This document shows positions 1 to 11,783 of a stretch of DNA of 64,000 bases, in pieces. Location: the NCBI GenBank assembly GCA_025200525.1, contig CM045762.1, forward strand, positions 125,741,752 through 125,805,751. The letters run 5' to 3'. The notes under the pieces are model-generated. The model did no database searches and was not told the origin of the DNA. It saw nothing but the letters and a program-made list of their open reading frames with translations. Positions within the stretch are counted from its first letter, which is position 1, and each line of letters starts with the position of its first letter. This stretch comes from Camellia lanceoleosa. Lineage: Eukaryota; Streptophyta; Magnoliopsida; Ericales; Theaceae. Made by a program: the position numbers and the translations under genes.

Positions 1-2261
1 TTCCAACTATTTTCCATAATCTTAATCTTAACTTAATTCATAACCTCAATTTAATTCTTAACCATAGATGTCCCCAAAATATGTTTAATCTCAAATTACA
101 AGTATGGATTAAAATCTAATTATAAAATCAACACTTTATCTAACATTAGGATTAATTCTAATTTTCCATAAACTTGATGTTCATAAAACGTTTCATTTTT
201 CTCTTCAAAATATGAGATTGAATTAATCCAAATCCTTCAAAATCCATGATGTATGCAATACAAATAGGTCCAATTTTATATTAATAACAAAATCAACTTA
301 ATTATGAATTACACAAATCAACTTCTTAGAAATTCAACTTAACTCAATTTCTAACCAAAAACTTAATTTATAATCATAAATGTTCTAAAATATGCTTAAA
401 CTGAACAAATCTTTTAAATTAAATCACATGCATGGATTAAACAAATTCCTAGTTTTCATAGTAAAATCAAAACTTTAGGATTAGTTCCCAAATTTCCATA
501 GACTTGATTTTAGTTTCAAATCATCATTTCCTTATCAATTTCCTTAAATTATCAAATTGATATTATAAAACTCCTAGAAAAATATTTGCATGTGTGGAAT
601 TAAGATTAAAACCAACTAATTTTTTTATATTCAAAATCAAATCATAATTTACTTCTTGATTTAGCCAAACTTAGATTAAATTAATTCCCTTCATAACACA
701 CCCAAAACTTAATTCATAATCAAAGATATTCCAAAATATGTTTAATTTAAGTCAAACTCTTAGATTACATTACATGCATGGGTTAATATAATTAAAATCA
801 AAACCCTTATATATTCTTTAATTCCTCCAAATTACATGCATGCAACCATAAGATTCAAATTCATATAAAATAATTAGTTTCTAAATTAATTTCCATAATC
901 ACTAACCTAACTCATTTGCATGGACCAAATCTTTAATAAATCTTGTTGCATGTAATTTTATAGGACTTAATCCAAGAATAATTCTCTAATTGAACCCAAA
1001 TATTAAATCACAACATTAAACCCAAAATAATTAATTTCTAATTTATTCCCTAACCATGAACCTAATTTAATTCCATCATCTTCTTGCTAATTTCTTTCCA
1101 ATTACATGAAATTGAACCAAAATCCTTTTTGATTTCAAGTATTAGGTGTAGAAGAAATAAACCAGAAATTATCTCAACTTGTTGAATTTTTTAGCTCTCT
1201 CTCAATCTTTTATTTTTCTTTAAGCTTCCTTTTGGCTTTCCCACTGAATCTCCAGCAAATGAGTTCCAAGAATTTTTACACTCTTTCTCTCTCTCGGCTG
1301 TTCTCTCCCTCTCGGCTCTGTTTTCTTTTCTTCACACACACACAGAACTTAATGATACAAACCCATTCTTTGTTGCCTTGAATACATCTCTTGACTCATA
1401 TAATAATATAGTTACATAATACTACATACTACGTACACCTTACACGTACATACACACACTTCACTTCTTGGGTAAGAACAAGACACGTGCACACATGCAC
1501 ACACTTGATTTCTAACACATACACACACATGCACAGATTTCTCACTGCACCCACACCCATTTACACTCCCAATGTTAATTTGGTCCAATTTAACTTATGT
1601 CTAGGAATAATTTAATTAAGTACCACTTAATTTTAATAAATCTTAATCAACACATGATCAAATTAATTATAATAAATCATAAATCTCTCACAATTAAGTT
1701 AATCTATTTGACTTCCATTATGGTCCAATTAATTATATTTAAATTTATCGGTACGAATAAGATTTTTAATCAGACTCCCAAAATGCTCCAAATAATAAAT
1801 CGAACTTATTGCCATCATCAATTTTGATTTCCCAAATCATTTAGGCCTTCAATTTCTGATTGGACTCCAAATCTCCGTCAATTAATTTACATATTCAAAT
1901 TGGGCACATCATAACTAAATTTAATTCACAATAATCACAATTCTCAATCCTCATAATTTAATCAACTCCAATTAGAACCAAATTAATCGAATCTCAATTT
2001 CACTAAACTGAATCGAATATTTAATTAAACTCCTAAATGGGTCCGTAATTAAAATTAAATTGATTAACTTCTCCATTTCACTTCCTTAAGTCATTTGGAC
2101 CCTTAATTTCTAATTCCAAAATAAACCTTCGTTAAAATCATATACGAGTCAGATTCCACAATTCTCATAAATCCCAAAATAAATTATAATACGCGGCAAT
2201 TAAATTTCAAATCCTCTTAATTAATCAAGTACTAATCATTATACGTGATGGGGTTATTACA
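1..2261 (-). repeat. 3' LTR (partial, cut by window start)
   Basis: Nearly identical to 6433-8692. In minus orientation it begins TGTAATAACCCC immediately after a polypurine tract. Only the first two thirds of the LTR is present. It contains an AT-rich stretch, CT-rich and CA-rich tracts (about 1290-1560) and no supported gene. Confidence 0.85.
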
Positions 2262-2280
2262 GCCTTCCCCCCTTAAGAAG
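2262..2280 (-). other. Polypurine tract of the LARD-like element
   Basis: On the minus strand this reads CTTCTTAAGGGGGGAAGGC directly before the LTR start TGTAATAACC. It is the expected plus-strand primer site for reverse transcription and fixes the element orientation. Confidence 0.85.
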
Positions 2281-5200
2281 TTTGGTCCTCCAAACTTAAG
2301 GTACTTGTATAGAAAATCAGTCATATAATCAATCTCACTTCATTTCTCCTGTAGGTAACTCCTTTTTCGTTGGACTTCTTCATATAAATTGAACTTACTC
2401 CCAATCACTTAATGGTTAATAACCCAAATTAACAATTCACTATCGTCTCTATTAATTTCAATCACATACCTCATATACTTTCGATAACAAGAGGTTTATT
2501 TTAAATAATGTTCGTGATTCTCCTTATTTTTCAAACAGATCAAAATATTTCGCCATTGACATGATAGATTCTTCAAATTAAATTTAATAGCCAATGCATT
2601 ACCAATAACAAACACAATTTCTCGATCCCTCAGTCCTATTAACAAAAATATAACCCCGACATTATTGCTATGCAATCTGTAATTCATTCTATCCCAAAGA
2701 ACAGACATTAACTTTCATTGACTATAGCCAAGGTTCTTAAGTTATGCACAAAACGTAATTTCTCCAAATAAGGTTCCACATATTAATCTATAACAGATAT
2801 TTCCGAATTATATGGAAACATAATCATATATTAATGGTCCCACTTCCAAAAGACATCTTGGATGACAATTATGATGGTAATTTCAAAATAGAGAAGCACA
2901 TTGGATTTCACACCAAAGCATATTTCACATAAATCTATTAACTTTGATCAATAGTCACGTGGTAGTTTAGGGCTACACTTTTAAATTTTCCTCAAATCAT
3001 TATAACTAGCCAATCAAAATTCTTATGTTCCCAAAGGTTCCTTAAGAAATATGCGCTTGTTATTCTAATGATTTTTTTTACTTCCTTATTTCCTATTACA
3101 TCTTCTTTATTCCGCTCGACACTAGAATTGAATTTATTTGCAATAGGTTAAGCTATCTAATGTCGGATTTAAAATCTAGATTTAATTTATGCCCACAAGA
3201 TCATAATATCATTCACTTGTAATCGCTATTCTAATAGGGAATTATTGTGTTTTCCTTTCTAGAAGTCTATATTTGACTTAGTAACTTAAGATAATTATAA
3301 ATGTTTCTTTCAACGTTAGAAAATTCAAAAGTGATACGATTCTTGCAAATTGGTTCCCTCCTTTCTAACTCTCATAGGTTTCAGTCTCCTAATGTGGAGT
3401 ACAATTTCCTTTCTATTCAAATAAGGTCCCAAAAACACATAGCTTTGTTAGACTAAACAGAAATCCCAATTATTTTCGATATTCATCAATTGGTCAAGTC
3501 TTGCTCATATTCTTATAATTTTGACAATGCCAAGTCAAGTCTTAGCGATGTATTAATCATTTTTAGCAATTTCAGGTTGAGTTCTAAATGGTTCAACAAA
3601 TGGGTTCCATCTATATCAAATAACATATAACACAGCTTGTAACAAAACATGGGATGAATCAAGTTCATCAATCAAATCTTTCAAAGCTTCTTGGGATGTT
3701 TAACAGCACCTACATAATACTTGGGGTGATGACATTCCGAACAAAACGAAGGAATAATTGTCTCGGAATCGAGCACACCCGTTCATAGACCGTCGGTGGC
3801 TGACCTGAAATCGATTAGACAAATCCACCCGTTCATAGACCGTCGGTGGTACCATCCGTACATGACCGTCGATGGCAAAGAGATAACTCAACAAAGGTGC
3901 TACATAAGCTTAACGTCCCCTAGCACAAAAGGACCTTTCAAGAATGTCATCAAAACAAAGCTAATACTTGATACAGAACTAATGGATCATCACTCCTGCT
4001 CGATTAAATACTTTTCCAAAACAAAGCAAAGCAAAGCAAAGCTTCATCAAAATAATATAACATAGCTTTATAAAAAGGAAAGCCACTCACCCATAAACTA
4101 TTAACTTCAAGTGGTCCCACTTGTACTTAAGTACTATCCTTAACCAATTAAATCATTGAGCTTTTTCTTATATTGGGACAGTCTTTTATTTGATGCTCAA
4201 CTTCTCACATTTCCAGCAATTCGATGACACAGTCCCCAATGAATCTTGTGACATATTGACATACTAGAATAACTTACTTCTCTTACGACCTTGCCTAGAA
4301 TTACTCATCTTTCTTACCACAAAATTCTTAGTTTTCTTTTTTGATTCACTTTTCACTCCCCTACTTAACTCCTCCTTTTGATCTTGCCATGTAGTATGGG
4401 ATTTACAACTCTCACCACATTCCTTAGTACTTCTTTTATTTCACGTAATCACTCTGATAAAGACTCAATTTCCACTCCACTCACACTATCACTGTTTATT
4501 CCTAATGACGGAAGAGAAGGGTTGAACACAAGGGAATGGTTGATAACACTTGGGTTAATTTAATTGACTTAATTTATAATACAAAGCACATCTCATATAT
4601 AAGTAGACATACACATATGGATATATAGGGACACTAGTAGGGTATCCTACTCATTCCCCAGGAATTTACCAAGAATTTTCGATTCGAAGCTACGCTGGCC
4701 AAACGTGATTCCAATCGGACTTTCAAGGTCATTCTACAAAGGCATGAGACTCTACGGTTTAACATTCCACATAATAGGTTCCCACCAAAATGTACTATCT
4801 TACATATCAAATGACTTTTCTCGTCCTCAATTATCATAGTTCCACATTTTTCATTGATCAACAACTTCCTCAATTTCTAAATATCCTCATAGTTCAATTT
4901 GACATATAATCCATATAGCTTCCATGACTTTCATCAAAGATTTTAATTCTGCACAATAATATGTTTCCACAGATCAACATACTCATTCACACCAATGTAC
5001 TAGTCAAATATTCTGATTTCCTTATAACATTTGTAATTTCTCAATATCTCAATAATTCTTAGCTTTTAGCCTCATTGCCAAATTACTTAAACACATTCCA
5101 GTTTCCTTATAATCACCATAATTCCACAATAGCTCATACTACTTAGTTCCAATACTTAAACATATTACCCAAACGTATTTACATATTCTTTAATGCACAA

Positions 5201-5289
5201 CTTCTTACTTACTTACTAGATGCATGAAACTTAAATCTGTTCTAGACATTCTAATACTCAATGGACACGTGTGTGAGATATTAACGCGT
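2281..5289 (-). mobile_element. Non-coding interior of the LARD-like element with a pol-tail relic
   Basis: About 3 kb with no reading frame longer than about 90 codons and none resembling gag, protease, reverse transcriptase or integrase. At the end nearest the polypurine tract (about 2281-2390, minus strand) the sequence resembles the stretch that closes Tekay/Del-type pol regions: an aagtttggaggaccaaact-like segment before the purine run. The same signature occurs in the plus-strand chromovirus here at about 62738-62770. This suggests derivation from an autonomous chromovirus by loss of its coding region. The rest of the interior is AT-rich with no other feature I can name. Confidence 0.6.
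3779..3876. repeat. Short imperfect direct repeats
   Basis: A 22-base string beginning cccgttcatagaccgtcggt occurs at about 3779 and again at about 3829. A third, diverged copy of its core (gaccgtcgatgg) follows at about 3865. The spacing is about 50 and 36 bases. These lie in the non-coding interior of the LARD-like element and may be all that remains of a small tandem array. Confidence 0.6.
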
Positions 5290-5301
5290 GCTCTGATACC
5301 A
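5290..5301 (-). other. Primer binding site, initiator-methionine tRNA type
   Basis: The minus strand reads TGGTATCAGAGC, complementary to the 3' end of plant initiator Met-tRNA. It lies three bases (GAG) inside the 5' LTR, which ends ...GTGACA. This is the usual primer site of Tekay/Del-type gypsy elements and sets the element on the minus strand. Confidence 0.9.
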
Positions 5302-5304
5302 CTC

Positions 5305-8300
5305 TGTCACGACCCAAACTTGCCCCTATAGGTTTGGCACCGTAACCGGCCAGTAATCCAAGGATTACCTACGGCCTCTAAACAAATTAACATAATATTA
5401 GGGGCTAGCGGAAGCAAATACGAATATACAACGTCCATTGAGCTGTGCAGACTTATATGAGACAGAGAAATTTTAAACTTTTTATTTACATATATACACA
5501 TGACTTGAAGAACCAAGCAAGAAAACATAACTTAACTTAAACTTTACATCACATAACGACAACACTTAGCATATCCGGAACCTCCACGGGAGGCACATAG
5601 GTTGGTTGACAGAACAGATTCTAAACAGATGCCTCTAAGCCTGGTCACGCGCCTGATCACCTACATACATAAATAATAGAGTGAGCTAAAACCCAGTGAA
5701 TAATAACAGAGTAAAGGGTTTAGTGAATGATGTCCATCACAGAGTTAGAAATCAGAGTTTATATAAAAAACACAGTCTTATCAGAAATAGAGTCTTATGC
5801 ACATTCAGATTTCCAATCAGAAATAGATTCAGATACATGCTCATATTCATAATCAAATTCAAATTTTGCATAAGATCATATGTGGTACACCCCTTAGCTA
5901 TCAGATCAGGCAGGTCCTAAGACCACAACAGGCAGGTCCGAAGACCACAACAGGCAGGTCCTAAGACCACAACAAAGTTGGTACCAACGACCACAAAGGT
6001 CCATATCTTGCGCGCAAGTAGCCATAGTATTGTTACCCCCAGGCAAGGGCCATCCATACTAAGGGTGCCACAAATACTTTTCAGAAAAACTGGACATTCA
6101 TTCATTCATTTCCAACATATCATAGCTTTTCAAGAACCAATCATTTCGTATCATAATATACTGAAAATACATAGCATTGAACATAACTTTACAAAGTTAT
6201 TACTCACAGGGTCAGAGGCAAATCGACAGATCGATATATCGATAAATCAGTGCATAATGGCGCGTGGCCTACACAAACATATAACATATACACATTGAAA
6301 TACAATATTACTCCCTTGATTAAACTTGTCCTTTCTAGTCTTTATAGTCCGAAGTTCTACTACGTTCATTCTTTCTCATTTAAATAAACCAGGTTCTTAT
6401 TTCACATATTCCTTCGTTACTAAGTCCTTCTTTTCCAACTATTTTCCATAATCCTAATCTTAACTTAATTCATAACCTCAATTTAATTCTCAACCATAGA
6501 TGTCCCCAAAATATGTTTAATCTCAAATTACAAGTATGGATTAAAATCTAATTATAAAATCAACACTTTATCTAACATTAGGATTAATTCTAATTTTCCA
6601 TAAACTTGATGTTCATAAAACGTTTCATTTTTCTCTTCAAAATATGAGATTGAATTAATCCAAATCCTTCAAAATCCATGATGTATGCAATACAAATAGG
6701 TCCAATTTTATATTAATAACAAAATCAACTTAATTATGAATTACACAAATCAACTTCTTAGAAATTCAACTTAACTCAATTTCTAACCAAAAACTTAATT
6801 TATAATCATAAATGTTCTAAAATATGCTTAAACTGAACAAATCTTTTAAATTAAATCACATGCATGGATTAAACAAATTCCTAGTTTTCATAGTAAAATC
6901 AAAACTTTAGGATTAGTTCCCAAATTTCCATAGACTTGATTTTAGTTTCAAATCATCATTTCCTTATCAATTTCCTTAAATTATCAAATTGATATTATAA
7001 AACTCCTAGAAAAATATTTGCATGTGTGGAATTAAGATTAAAACCAACTAATTTTTTTATATTCAAAATCAAATCATAATTTACTTCTTGATTTAGCCAA
7101 ACTTAGATTAAATTAATTCCCTTCATAACACACCCAAAACTTAATTCATAATCAAAGATATTCCAAAATATGTTTAATTTAAGTCAAACTCTTAGATTAC
7201 ATTACATGCATGGGTTAATATAATTAAAATCAAAACCCTTATATATTCTTTAATTCCTCCAAATTACATGCATGCAACCATAAGATTCAAATTCATATAA
7301 AATAATTAGTTTCTAAATTAATTTCCATAATCACTAACCTAACTCATTTGCATGGACCAAATCTTTAATAAATCTTGTTGCATGTAATTTTATAGGACTT
7401 AATCCAAGAATAATTCTCTAATTGAACCCAAATATTAAATCACAACATTAAACCCAAAATAATTAATTTCTAATTTATTCCCTAACCATGAACCTAATTT
7501 AATTCCATCATCTTCTTGCTAATTTCTTTCCAATTACATGAAATTGAACCAAAATCCTTTTTGATTTCAAGTATTAGGTGTAGAAGAAATAAACCAGAAA
7601 TTATCTCAACTTGTTGAATTTTTTAGCTCTCTCTCAATCTTTTATTTTTCTTTAAGCTTCCTTTTGGCTTTCCCACTGAATCTCCAGCAAATGAGTTCCA
7701 AGAATTTTTACACTCTTTCTCTCTCTCGGCTGTTCTCTCCCTCTCGGCTCTGTTTTCTTTTCTTCACACACACACAGAACTTAATGATACAAACCCATTC
7801 TTTGTTGCCTTGAATACATCTCTTGACTCATATAATAATATAGTTACATAATACTACATACTACGTACACCTTACACGTACATACACACACTTCACTTCT
7901 TGGGTAAGAACAAGACACGTGCACACATGCACACACTTGATTTCTAACACATACACACACATGCACAGATTTCTCACTGCACCCACACCCATTTACACTC
8001 CCAATGTTAATTTGGTCCAATTTAACTTATGTCTAGGAATAATTTAATTAAGTACCACTTAATTTTAATAAATCTTAATCAACACATGATCAAATTAATT
8101 ATAATAAATCATAAATCTCTCACAATTAAGTTAATCTATTTGACTTCCATTATGGTCCAATTAATTATATTTAAATTTATCGGTACGAATAAGATTTTTA
8201 ATCAGACTCCCAAAATGCTCCAAATAATAAATCGAACTTATTGCCATCATCAATTTTGATTTCCCAAATCATTTAGGCCTTCAATTTCTGATTGGACTCC

Positions 8301-8692
8301 AAATCTCCGTCAATTAATTTACATATTCAAATTGGGCACATCATAACTAAATTTAATTCACAATAATCACAATTCTCAATCCTCATAATTTAATCAACTC
8401 CAATTAGAACCAAATTAATCGAATCTCAATTTCACTAAACTGAATCGAATATTTAATTAAACTCCCAAATGGGTCCGTAATTAAAATTAAATTGATTAAC
8501 TTCTCCATTTCACTTCCTTAAGTCATTTGGACCCTTAATTTCTAATTCCAAAATAAACCTTCGTTAAAATCATATACGAGTCAGATTCCACAATTCTCAT
8601 AAATCCCAAATAAATTATAATACGCGGCAATTAAATTTCAAATCCTCTTAATTAATCAAGTACTAATCATTATACGTGATGGGGTTATTATA
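5305..8692 (-). repeat. 5' LTR of the LARD-like element
   Basis: About 3388 bp. In minus orientation it runs from TATAATAACCCC (TG in the partner LTR, so the terminal dinucleotide has probably mutated) at 8692 to GGGTCGTGACA at 5305. The GGGTCGTGACA end is typical of long chromovirus LTRs. It contains a three-copy 22-bp tandem array (5908-5973) and a bipartite motif AGCTCAC ... AGGTG (5658-5687, minus strand) shared with other LTRs in this window. A 76-codon frame present identically in both LTRs has no features of a gene. Confidence 0.85.
5908..5973. repeat. Tandem 22-bp repeat, three copies
   Basis: Three adjacent copies of a 22-bp unit beginning aggcaggtcc and ending accacaac differ at a single base. 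They sit about 600 bp from the U5 end of the LTR. Confidence 0.85.
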
Positions 8693-9530
8693 TCAATGTA
8701 CTCAAGTTAGTCAAATATGTTAATGTCCTGGATAGAGCCATTATGGTTGAGGCGAATATAGCAGCTTTAAAAGAAGCAAAGACACCGATGAACGAATGGA
8801 AGGGTAAGAGATAGAGATTCAATTTTAAGAAGGGCCAGAACAACTCAAACAATTCACAGAACAAGAGACAGAATATGGGATCTTCAAAGAGCTCTAGTCA
8901 AGGAAATTATACACCCCTCTGCCCGGAATGTGGGAAAAGACATAAGGGCATTTGTCGTATAATTTCTAGCTCATGTTTCTGGTGCGATAAAACAGGCCAC
9001 ATGATCAAAGATTATGCACTGGGATCCTAAAGTACGAGTCAGCCTATGGTAAGTTCAGCCACATCAACTTCAATACCAAGCGTTAATCCGAAAGCAACTG
9101 CAGGGAAGGAAACTTTAAAACAAGGATGGATTTTTGCATTAGTACCGGGTGATATATAGAATGCAGAGATAGTCGTGTCAAGTATCCTTCCTATCTATTC
9201 CTAGAATGCATATGTGTTGATTGACTCGGGGTCTACACACTCCTTTGTGTCCGATGCTTTTGCTAAAAAATTAACTAGATCATTGGAACCAATGCATTAT
9301 TTGTTAGCTACATCTTCTCCAATTGTGGGGTCTATAACTTGTGTGTATATGTATCCTGCATGTGATATTACAGTTAGGGACATGACTTTATATGTTGATT
9401 TGTTGCCTTTAAATATCGCTCATTTTGACGTAATCTTGTGAATGGACTGGTTATCAAAGTATTGTGCTACTATTGATTGTTTAACTAAAAAAGTTATGTT
9501 CCGATTACTTGAATTAAAGATATATGTTTG
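8693..9530 (+). pseudogene. Ty3/gypsy gag-protease relic
   Basis: Translation across several stops gives the end of a gypsy Gag and the start of Pol. A CCHC zinc knuckle region (CPECGKRHKGIC followed by CFWCDKTGHMIKD, with the last Cys replaced) lies at about 8918-9025. A retroviral-type aspartic protease with the active-site string VLIDSGSTHSF lies at about 9214-9246, and the flap-side string FDVIL then a stop then MDWLSKY at about 9424-9460. In-frame stops at about 8813, 9028, 9158 and 9204, and TGA in place of the conserved glycine codon near 9439, show it is dead. The 5' part is cut by the LARD-like insertion and nothing of reverse transcriptase follows. Confidence 0.85.
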
Positions 9531-9968
9531 AGATAACTTTTTGGCTTTTTATGAAAATGTGTGTTATAAAATATTACAAAAAAATTGAAATTACCATTCT
9601 ACCCTTGCTTTTTCATCGCTAACACATGTTGCAGTAGCTAAAAAGACCGTGCAGTTCAAATTTTTATTTTTATTTTTTGTAAATTTCCGCATATGCTTCC
9701 GTGGTTCACATTGTGCCACGAAGCTCAACTAGGGAGATGGGATGTTATCTATCAGAACAATGTTGAAATCAAAGGACAATTGCATGTGATGGCAAAAGTA
9801 AGGGCAAAACTGTTTTTTTGTAGTGTAGGGCTTCCCCTCCACACTTCCCGCCCAAAATCCCAAATAGTATGTACTTTTTGGCTTTTTTAGTAACTTTTTG
9901 ATTTTTTGTACTACGGTAGATGATGCCAAACAATGCATAATTTTAGAGTCTTGGTGTAATAAATTTAT
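9531..9968. other. AT-rich intergenic stretch
   Basis: No gene is supported. T-rich text around 9520-9560 and 9870-9900 (agtaactttttgatttttt) also occurs near 17620 in intron 5 of the host gene. This may be the edge of a small unclassified transposon. Confidence 0.4.
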
Positions 9969-11538
9969 GGGTAAATTACACTTTAACCCCCTGTGGTTTG
10001 CCCAAAAAACACAGAACCCCCTTATAGTTTTATTTATAATACTTAAACCCCTAGACTTAATACCAAATTGTAATTTTGGACGGCCGTAACAGAAGTAATA
10101 AAAAGTCATAAATGTCCCTATATATTTTACACACAGTCATTTCATTTGTATTATTTCATATCTCTATATATATATATATCTTCTCTCTTACCATAACCAC
10201 CATCACCACCACTACCTTTCAACACCAAATCCACCCCATTCACTCATTTTCACAACCAAGTTACATTACCATTACCATCAAGCTCCACGATCACCATCAC
10301 TGCAAGCTCCACATCACCGTTAGACAGTCACGACCACCATCACCCAGCTCCATCAAAACCAAGAACCATCATTTACAAAGTCCTATGAAGCAGCAGAAGA
10401 TGGTGTATGATGAAAAAGAAAGAAATATATTTGGAGATGTTTCTTTGGAATGTGTGAAGTTAGTTTTCGGACAACTTTTGGCATGCCAAAACCACCTATT
10501 TTAGGAAGAAGTGAGAAAACAAGCTGGCGTAAGATGAAGTATAAAGCAAGGTGAAGAGATTGGTGAAAGAACGGAATGAATTTGTTAAAAATCAAGAAAA
10601 TTGTGGAGTCCGAAAGATGGGCCAAAGGAATGTCGGAAACGGGAAAAAAAATCTTATTTTTGGTCATCTTTTAGAGCTCCGATAGAATGCAAAAAGAATG
10701 GAATAAGGCGTGCGAGGAGTGATATGAAAACTAGGCCATCAATGAAGCAAAAATGAGGCAAAACAGAGTTACGACGAAAAAGATACAAGGGCTTGAAGTG
10801 GTGCGCTTGAATCTAAAAATCTCATTTTTTCGAGCTTGTTCGTGCATATGGTTTGAAGAAGATAAAAGTGGGTTTGGTTGGAATGAATCCTATTAATGCT
10901 ATTTCAAAAATCTAAATGTTTCCACATATTAATTGTTTGATTTTATGGGTTGGGTTCGTTACTAATTGGAATCATAAGGAAAAAAGTGGGTTTGGATAAT
11001 TTTTAGAGAGAGAAAAGTGGGTTTGTTCCATGATGGTGGTGATATTGATTGGTTGTGATTTTGCATGGAAGGTAATGGTAGTGAGATGAGAGAAGAAATA
11101 ATGTGATGGTGGTGGTTTTGCACGGAATATGATGGTGGTGATATTGGTTGGTTGTGATTTTGTATGGAAGATAATGACAGTGAGATGAGAGAAGAAATAA
11201 AAGGTGACGGTGGTGGTTTTGCATGGAATATGATGGTGGTGATGTTGGTTGGTTGTGATTTTGCATAAAAGATAATGGCAATGAGATGAGAGAGGAAATA
11301 AAAGGTGATAGTGGTGGTGATGATGTTACATATTTATATAATAAAGGAGAGAGAAGAGCCGTTTTGATCCAAGAGTGTAACCTACGCTCTATTGCACTGT
11401 ACTTTTATACTCACGAAGCTCACGTTTTGTTGAAATAAATAGATCCATCAAAAATTCTAGTTTAATATTAAGTTTAGAAATTTAAGTGTTTTAAATGAAA
11501 TTATAGTGGGGTTTTGTATTTTTTGGACCAATTTACCG
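9969..11538. mobile_element. Non-autonomous MULE-type element with about 115-bp terminal inverted repeats
   Basis: The left end begins GGGTAAATTACACTTTAACC and the right end, read in reverse complement, begins CGGTAAATTGG. The arms align imperfectly for about 115 bp. The flanks carry taaatttat (9960-9968) and taaattttt (11539-11547), an 8-of-9 match, and a 9-bp target duplication is the hallmark of Mutator-like elements. No transposase is present. The interior holds a GATGGTGGTG-rich minisatellite (about 11030-11310) and a TATATAAATA-like box inside the right arm. A diverged, truncated relative lies in opposite orientation at 23287-24040. Confidence 0.75.
11030..11310. repeat. Minisatellite, about 90-bp units, in the small MULE
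   Basis: About three units alternate the strings gatattggttggttgtgatt, ttgcatggaa and gagatgagagaagaaataa. The repeat produces spurious His/Thr-rich open frames on the minus strand. The same unit recurs at 23530-23835. Confidence 0.8.
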
Positions 11539-11589
11539 TAAATTTTTTGTTTTATTTTTATGTTTGTCTAAAATTATCATACGGGAATG

Positions 11590-11783
11590 GGGCAAGAGGA
11601 ACATGTGGGCACGAGGATGACACATGGATGATCCGAACTACCCACAAATCCCCAACGTTTTGTTGTGTAATCCTCATACACGTCACTTGACCCAAGTCCA
11701 TATACTACTTCCTCAACAAACTTGTTTCAAATCCTTTTCCTCTTTTTCTCTACCCAACAACCCCATTCTTGACAAAGATCAAA
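11590..11783 (+). promoter_or_regulatory. Putative promoter and 5' leader of the S1-domain gene
   Basis: An ACGT-core element (acacgtcac, about 11679) and a weak TATA-like string (catatac, about 11699) precede a pyrimidine-rich stretch (tccttttcctctttttctc, about 11729-11747) typical of plant 5' leaders. The first in-frame ATG follows at 11784. The assignment rests on position and composition only. Confidence 0.35.

Larger units (their letters stand above)
1..8692 (-). mobile_element. LARD-like LTR retrotransposon, non-autonomous, minus strand
   Basis: Two direct copies of the same sequence (1-2261 and 6433-8692, constant offset of 6432) enclose a polypurine tract and a primer binding site, both in minus-strand orientation. 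This defines an LTR element whose 5' LTR is on the right (5305-8692) and whose 3' LTR is cut by the window start. The LTR is about 3.39 kb and the interior about 3.0 kb with no reading frame of recognisable gag or pol. That architecture matches large retrotransposon derivatives (LARDs), which depend on proteins supplied in trans. The shared 2.26 kb shows only about five differences by eye, so the insertion is young. The right flank is gypsy gag coding sequence, so this element landed in an older retrotransposon. Target duplication cannot be checked because the left end lies outside. Confidence 0.8.

Noticed and set aside
1597..1827. 76-codon frame repeated identically at 8029-8259
   Set aside because: The identity is explained by the two LTRs. 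The translation is AT-driven (Ile/Asn/Leu-rich) with no domain or start context.
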